Positions 40,027 through 41,390 of a DNA stretch of 41,390 nucleotides are shown here, piece by piece (the first letter of the stretch is position 1; every line of letters begins with the position of its first letter). The stretch comes from Clostridia bacterium (GTDB lineage: Bacteria; Bacillota; Clostridia; Oscillospirales; Butyricicoccaceae), in assembly GCA_017559995.1 (NCBI GenBank), contig JAFYPP010000013.1:1-41390 (forward strand), in the 5' to 3' direction. The notes beneath the pieces are model-generated. The model did not search any database, had not been told where the DNA came from, and saw nothing but the letters and a program-made list of their open reading frames with translations. The position numbers and the translations under genes are program-made.

Positions 40027-41390
<1,364 letters not shown>

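Overview
The window looks like chromosomal DNA of a GC-rich Gram-positive Clostridium-class gut anaerobe, probably in the Oscillospiraceae/Ruminococcaceae neighbourhood. The evidence is strong AGGAGG ribosome sites, sigma-A promoters (TTGACA/TATAAT), a CIRCE element, a Gram-positive-type SOS box, PadR/DUF2812, YqhQ, RecD2, S-layer-homology (SLH) proteins, a dockerin and a cohesin-like protein. No taxonomic assignment was computed. Most genes lie on the minus strand in tightly packed operons, often with 1-8 bp overlaps. No tRNA, rRNA, transposase or CRISPR array was seen.

Layout. 1-5.4 kb: a partial surface SGNH hydrolase (+), a FolT-like ECF S component with a structured leader (-), a degenerate amidohydrolase and an SLC13/ArsB-like permease (-), then the divergent padR-DUF2812 pair (+). 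5.4-18 kb, all minus: an SLH transglutaminase-like protein, mreB, comFC, recD2, a SAM methyltransferase, an S66-family protein, a P-loop kinase, cysS, pgsA, rimO, recX and recA (SOS box over the recA promoter). 18.1-24.5 kb, minus: a compact run of lipoprotein, response regulator, histidine kinase, yqhQ, prmC and an orphan adenine methylase. 24.6-26.3 kb, minus: a mini P-loop protein and a D,D-carboxypeptidase. 26.4-30 kb, plus: mtaB, a methyltransferase-GNAT fusion and a LUD-domain protein.

30.1-34 kb is the most distinctive part: a three-gene minus-strand operon encoding an SLH protein, a secreted dockerin protein, and a cohesin-like protein with five Cys/His repeats and three SLH repeats. 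This could be a minimal, self-contained cohesin-dockerin display module on the cell wall, unlike classical multi-enzyme cellulosomes. 34.1-37.1 kb: nfeD, an SPFH protein, a 66-residue membrane protein, another small membrane protein and an APH-like kinase. 37.2-39.6 kb: two divergently transcribed alanine-racemase paralogues. 39.6-40.05 kb: a repeat-rich non-coding stretch with DnaA-box-like 9-mers and the groESL promoter/CIRCE. 40.05 kb to the end: groES and the 5' part of groEL, whose codon usage changes abruptly in the last ~135 bases.

Regulatory structure that goes beyond the gene list: a terminator hairpin that contains the start codon of the next gene (about 2.55-2.6 kb), mirror-image divergent promoters with a PadR-like operator (3.74-3.85 kb), a switch-like leader in front of folT (1.28-1.41 kb), and a promoter nested inside an inverted repeat (25.1 kb).
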